DNA of 64,000 nucleotides, from positions 5,518,001 through 5,582,000 of the forward strand of contig NZ_CP186334.1 of assembly GCF_049347105.1 (NCBI RefSeq), in the 5' to 3' direction. This document shows, piece by piece, positions 62,651 to 64,000 of this stretch. The translations under genes were made by a program, and so were the position numbers. The notes beneath the pieces are model-generated. The model was not told where the DNA came from. It worked only from the letters and a program-made list of their open reading frames with translations, and did not search any database. Numbering within the stretch: position 1 is the first letter of the stretch; each line of letters opens with the position of its first letter. Source of the stretch: Gaoshiqia hydrogeniformans (GTDB lineage: Bacteria > Bacteroidota > Bacteroidia > Bacteroidales > Prolixibacteraceae).

Positions 62651-62817
62651 GGGTTAGGATTTCGGGGGGTAAAATAACGAAATAATTGCTCAAATATAAA
62701 AATCAAAATCTCCCGGAGTTCGTTTAAATGATCCTCAACGAAAAAAGCTCCCTGAAATTCAGGGAGCTTAACCACATTCAAACAAAACCTTACTCTTATC
62801 TGATCCTAACCTACAGT

Positions 62818-63717
62818 TTATTGAAATACCCGCACATAGTCGATGAGCATCGCGGCCGGAAAAACCTGGTCGTCGACCCCGTGTTTACCGCCCCAATTGC
62901 CGCCAACAGCTACATTTAACAGCAAATAAAAAGCCTGATCAAAAGGCCAGTCGCCCGGACCCTTTCCGCTGTTTTTAAAGGTATGCTGAAAATTGCCGTC
63001 GACAAAAAAGTCGATTTGATGCTCATCCCAGTCAATGGCATATACATGAAAAGCATCGTACATTTCGGCCAAATAAGCCGATTTTCCTTTTTGTGTGCCA
63101 ATCATGTGGTTGAAATGTTCCGTATGCACCGTGAAGAATACCGAGTCCGGGTTATAACCCACATGTTCCATGATGTCTATTTCGCCGCTTTTTGGCCAGC
63201 CGCCATAGTTGTTTTCAGTTGGAAGCATCCAGATGGCAGGCCATAATCCGCGCCCCTGCGGCAGTTGAGCCCGGACTTCTACCCGACCGTACTTCCAGTC
63301 GCCTTTATGTCTGGTGACCAGCCGGACCGAGGTATAGTTTTTTGTGTCGTACGGTTGAGCCCGGGCGATCAGTTCCAACTGTCCGTTTTTTACGTTTACA
63401 TTGTTGGAATCGGCCCTGGTGTAGTATTGCAGTTCGTTGTTCCCCCACCCGTGCCCGCCAACCTGGTAGTCCCATTTGACGCTGTCGGGCAAACCGTCGT
63501 AATCAAATTCATCGCTCCAAACCAACTTTCGGTTTTTATCCCGATCAAACTCCACGGATTCTGTCGCCGGTTTTTTCCGGTCATCAGCCGTTCCGGGAAC
63601 CGCGTGGCTTTCCGGCAAAGGTTCAGCAGGGATGCCACAGCCGGTTTGTTCAGCAAGCAGACTGCCGGGATGTAAACACCAGATCAGTGTCAATGAAAAT
63701 AACAGGAATTTTTTCAT
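62818..63717 (-). CDS. GH16 family beta-glucanase
   Basis: 299 residues from ATG 63717, chosen because it begins a signal peptide (MKKFLLFSLTLIWCLHPGSL); the frame is open 24 codons upstream. The GH16 catalytic motif is GEIDIMEHVG (E-x-D-x-x-E), preceded by LWPAIWMLPTENN and WGNNELQYYT, and the end VFPAAMLIDYVRVFQ is typical. Similar enzymes cleave beta-1,3-glucans such as laminarin; substrate is inferred. A SusD gene lies upstream on the same strand, separated by a strong hairpin. Confidence 0.93.
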   Translation of the reverse strand: MKKFLLFSLTLIWCLHPGSLLAEQTGCGIPAEPLPESHAVPGTADDRKKPATESVEFDRDKNRKLVWSDEFDYDGLPDSVKWDYQVGGHGWGNNELQYYTRADSNNVNVKNGQLELIARAQPYDTKNYTSVRLVTRHKGDWKYGRVEVRAQLPQGRGLWPAIWMLPTENNYGGWPKSGEIDIMEHVGYNPDSVFFTVHTEHFNHMIGTQKGKSAYLAEMYDAFHVYAIDWDEHQIDFFVDGNFQHTFKNSGKGPGDWPFDQAFYLLLNVAVGGNWGGKHGVDDQVFPAAMLIDYVRVFQ

Positions 63718-63737
63718 GTCATGTATTTTAGATGCAG

Positions 63738-63794
63738 AAGGGTGTGTAGATTGATCGGAAACTGCTGGTTGTTCCGGATCAATCCACACCCTTT
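63738..63794 (-). terminator. Long hairpin between susD and the GH16 gene
   Basis: AAGGGTGTG-GATTGATC-GGAA and TTCC-GATCAATC-CACACCCTT pair over about 20 bp with small bulges around an 11-base loop. On the minus strand it follows the susD stop and is 20 bases before the GH16 ATG. It may lower expression of the enzyme relative to susD, or protect the susD mRNA end. Confidence 0.65.
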
Positions 63795-63811
63795 TGAAAT
63801 CAGTTTAAACC

Positions 63812-64000
63812 TTATTTAAGCAGCCACATCAGTTTATTGATCTCGTCGTACCCATCATACTGCCGATTCAGCGCCTCTTCGAGGTTCTCGCGGTTGTAAC
63901 TGGTTTCCGAGCCGGGATACAGCCAGCGCACCGGAAGCGCATTTTTGTTATTTTCGTTCAGGCTGGTTAAGGGATTGATGGGGAATACAGGGTAACCGGT
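63812..64000 (-). CDS. SusD/RagB-family lipoprotein, C-terminal part
   Basis: The window cuts the gene; 62 residues and the TAA stop remain. The reading PVFPINPLTSLNENNKNALP and VRWLYPGSETSYNRENLEEA is the end of SusD-like proteins, where the last helix packs on the core. With the GH16 gene downstream, it is the border of a second glycan utilisation locus, perhaps for beta-glucan. Confidence 0.82.
   Translation of the reverse strand, partial: TGYPVFPINPLTSLNENNKNALPVRWLYPGSETSYNRENLEEALNRQYDGYDEINKLMWLLK

Overview
The window looks like chromosomal DNA of a member of the Bacteroidota, most likely a polysaccharide-degrading, anaerobic or microaerobic Marinilabiliales/Prolixibacteraceae-type bacterium; the order-level placement is an inference. 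The evidence is: a SusC/SusD pair with an ECF sigma/FecR pair, gliding-type genes (gldD, gldE), a tmRNA whose tag reads GENNYALAA, TAnnTTTG-type promoters in front of several genes, tRNAs without encoded CCA, and a very small basic COX24-like gene beside HU. No rRNA, CRISPR array or replication origin was seen.

Layout. 1-0.5 kb: the end of a GH28 pectinase-like gene. 0.5-3.2 kb: an RNA block (tRNA-Pro, tmRNA, tRNA-Gly, tRNA-Tyr, tRNA-Thr, SRP RNA). 3.3-15.8 kb: housekeeping and envelope genes (DUF4199 protein, glycosyltransferase, a protein with a flavinylation-like motif, MFS transporter, a sugar hydrolase/PHP fusion lipoprotein, cytidylate kinase-like protein, aminopeptidase P, LMW phosphatase-like protein, NDH-2, GntR regulator, response regulator, SDR). 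An IS4-family element sits between the SDR gene and dsbD. 17-30.5 kb: DsbD, a membrane-spanning LuxR regulator, RNase G, a 30-residue basic protein, HU, mutY, ssb, gldE, gldD, a phosphopantetheinyl transferase, zwf, pgl and an alpha/beta hydrolase. 30.5-38.4 kb: capsule/exopolysaccharide genes (ugd, Wzc-like kinase, Wza-like export protein), a small HAD protein, and catabolic ornithine carbamoyltransferase plus carbamate kinase. 38.6-40.7 kb: a PAS protein coupled to a SpoIIE phosphatase. 40.9-47.7 kb: a polysaccharide utilisation locus (ECF sigma, FecR, SusC, SusD), followed by a nested hairpin, a GH92 remnant and an ABC-F ATPase.

49.9-62.7 kb is an accessory island full of mobile elements. 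It holds a TIR-like gene split in frame by a 0.92-kb IS5-family element (removing the IS and one TAA duplication restores a 269-codon frame), an internally deleted element with a broken tyrosine recombinase, a type II restriction-modification pair (D12 adenine methylase and HNH nuclease), a group II intron whose reverse transcriptase has lost its YADD region and is also interrupted by a complete IS21-family element with an 8-bp duplication, a Fic gene, a truncated second copy of the intron 3' end fused to an IS66 tnpA fragment, and a truncated ECF sigma gene. The TIR-like, restriction and Fic genes are visibly more AT-rich than the core. The TIR-like and Fic genes are each bounded by short inverted repeats whose right copy starts immediately after the stop codon, which suggests cassette-like acquisition. 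62.8-64 kb: a GH16 glucanase downstream of a partial SusD gene, the edge of a second utilisation locus on the minus strand.

Intergenic DNA also holds several arrays of different sequence that share a 7-bp period, a 22-bp degenerate tandem repeat and REP-like palindromes.
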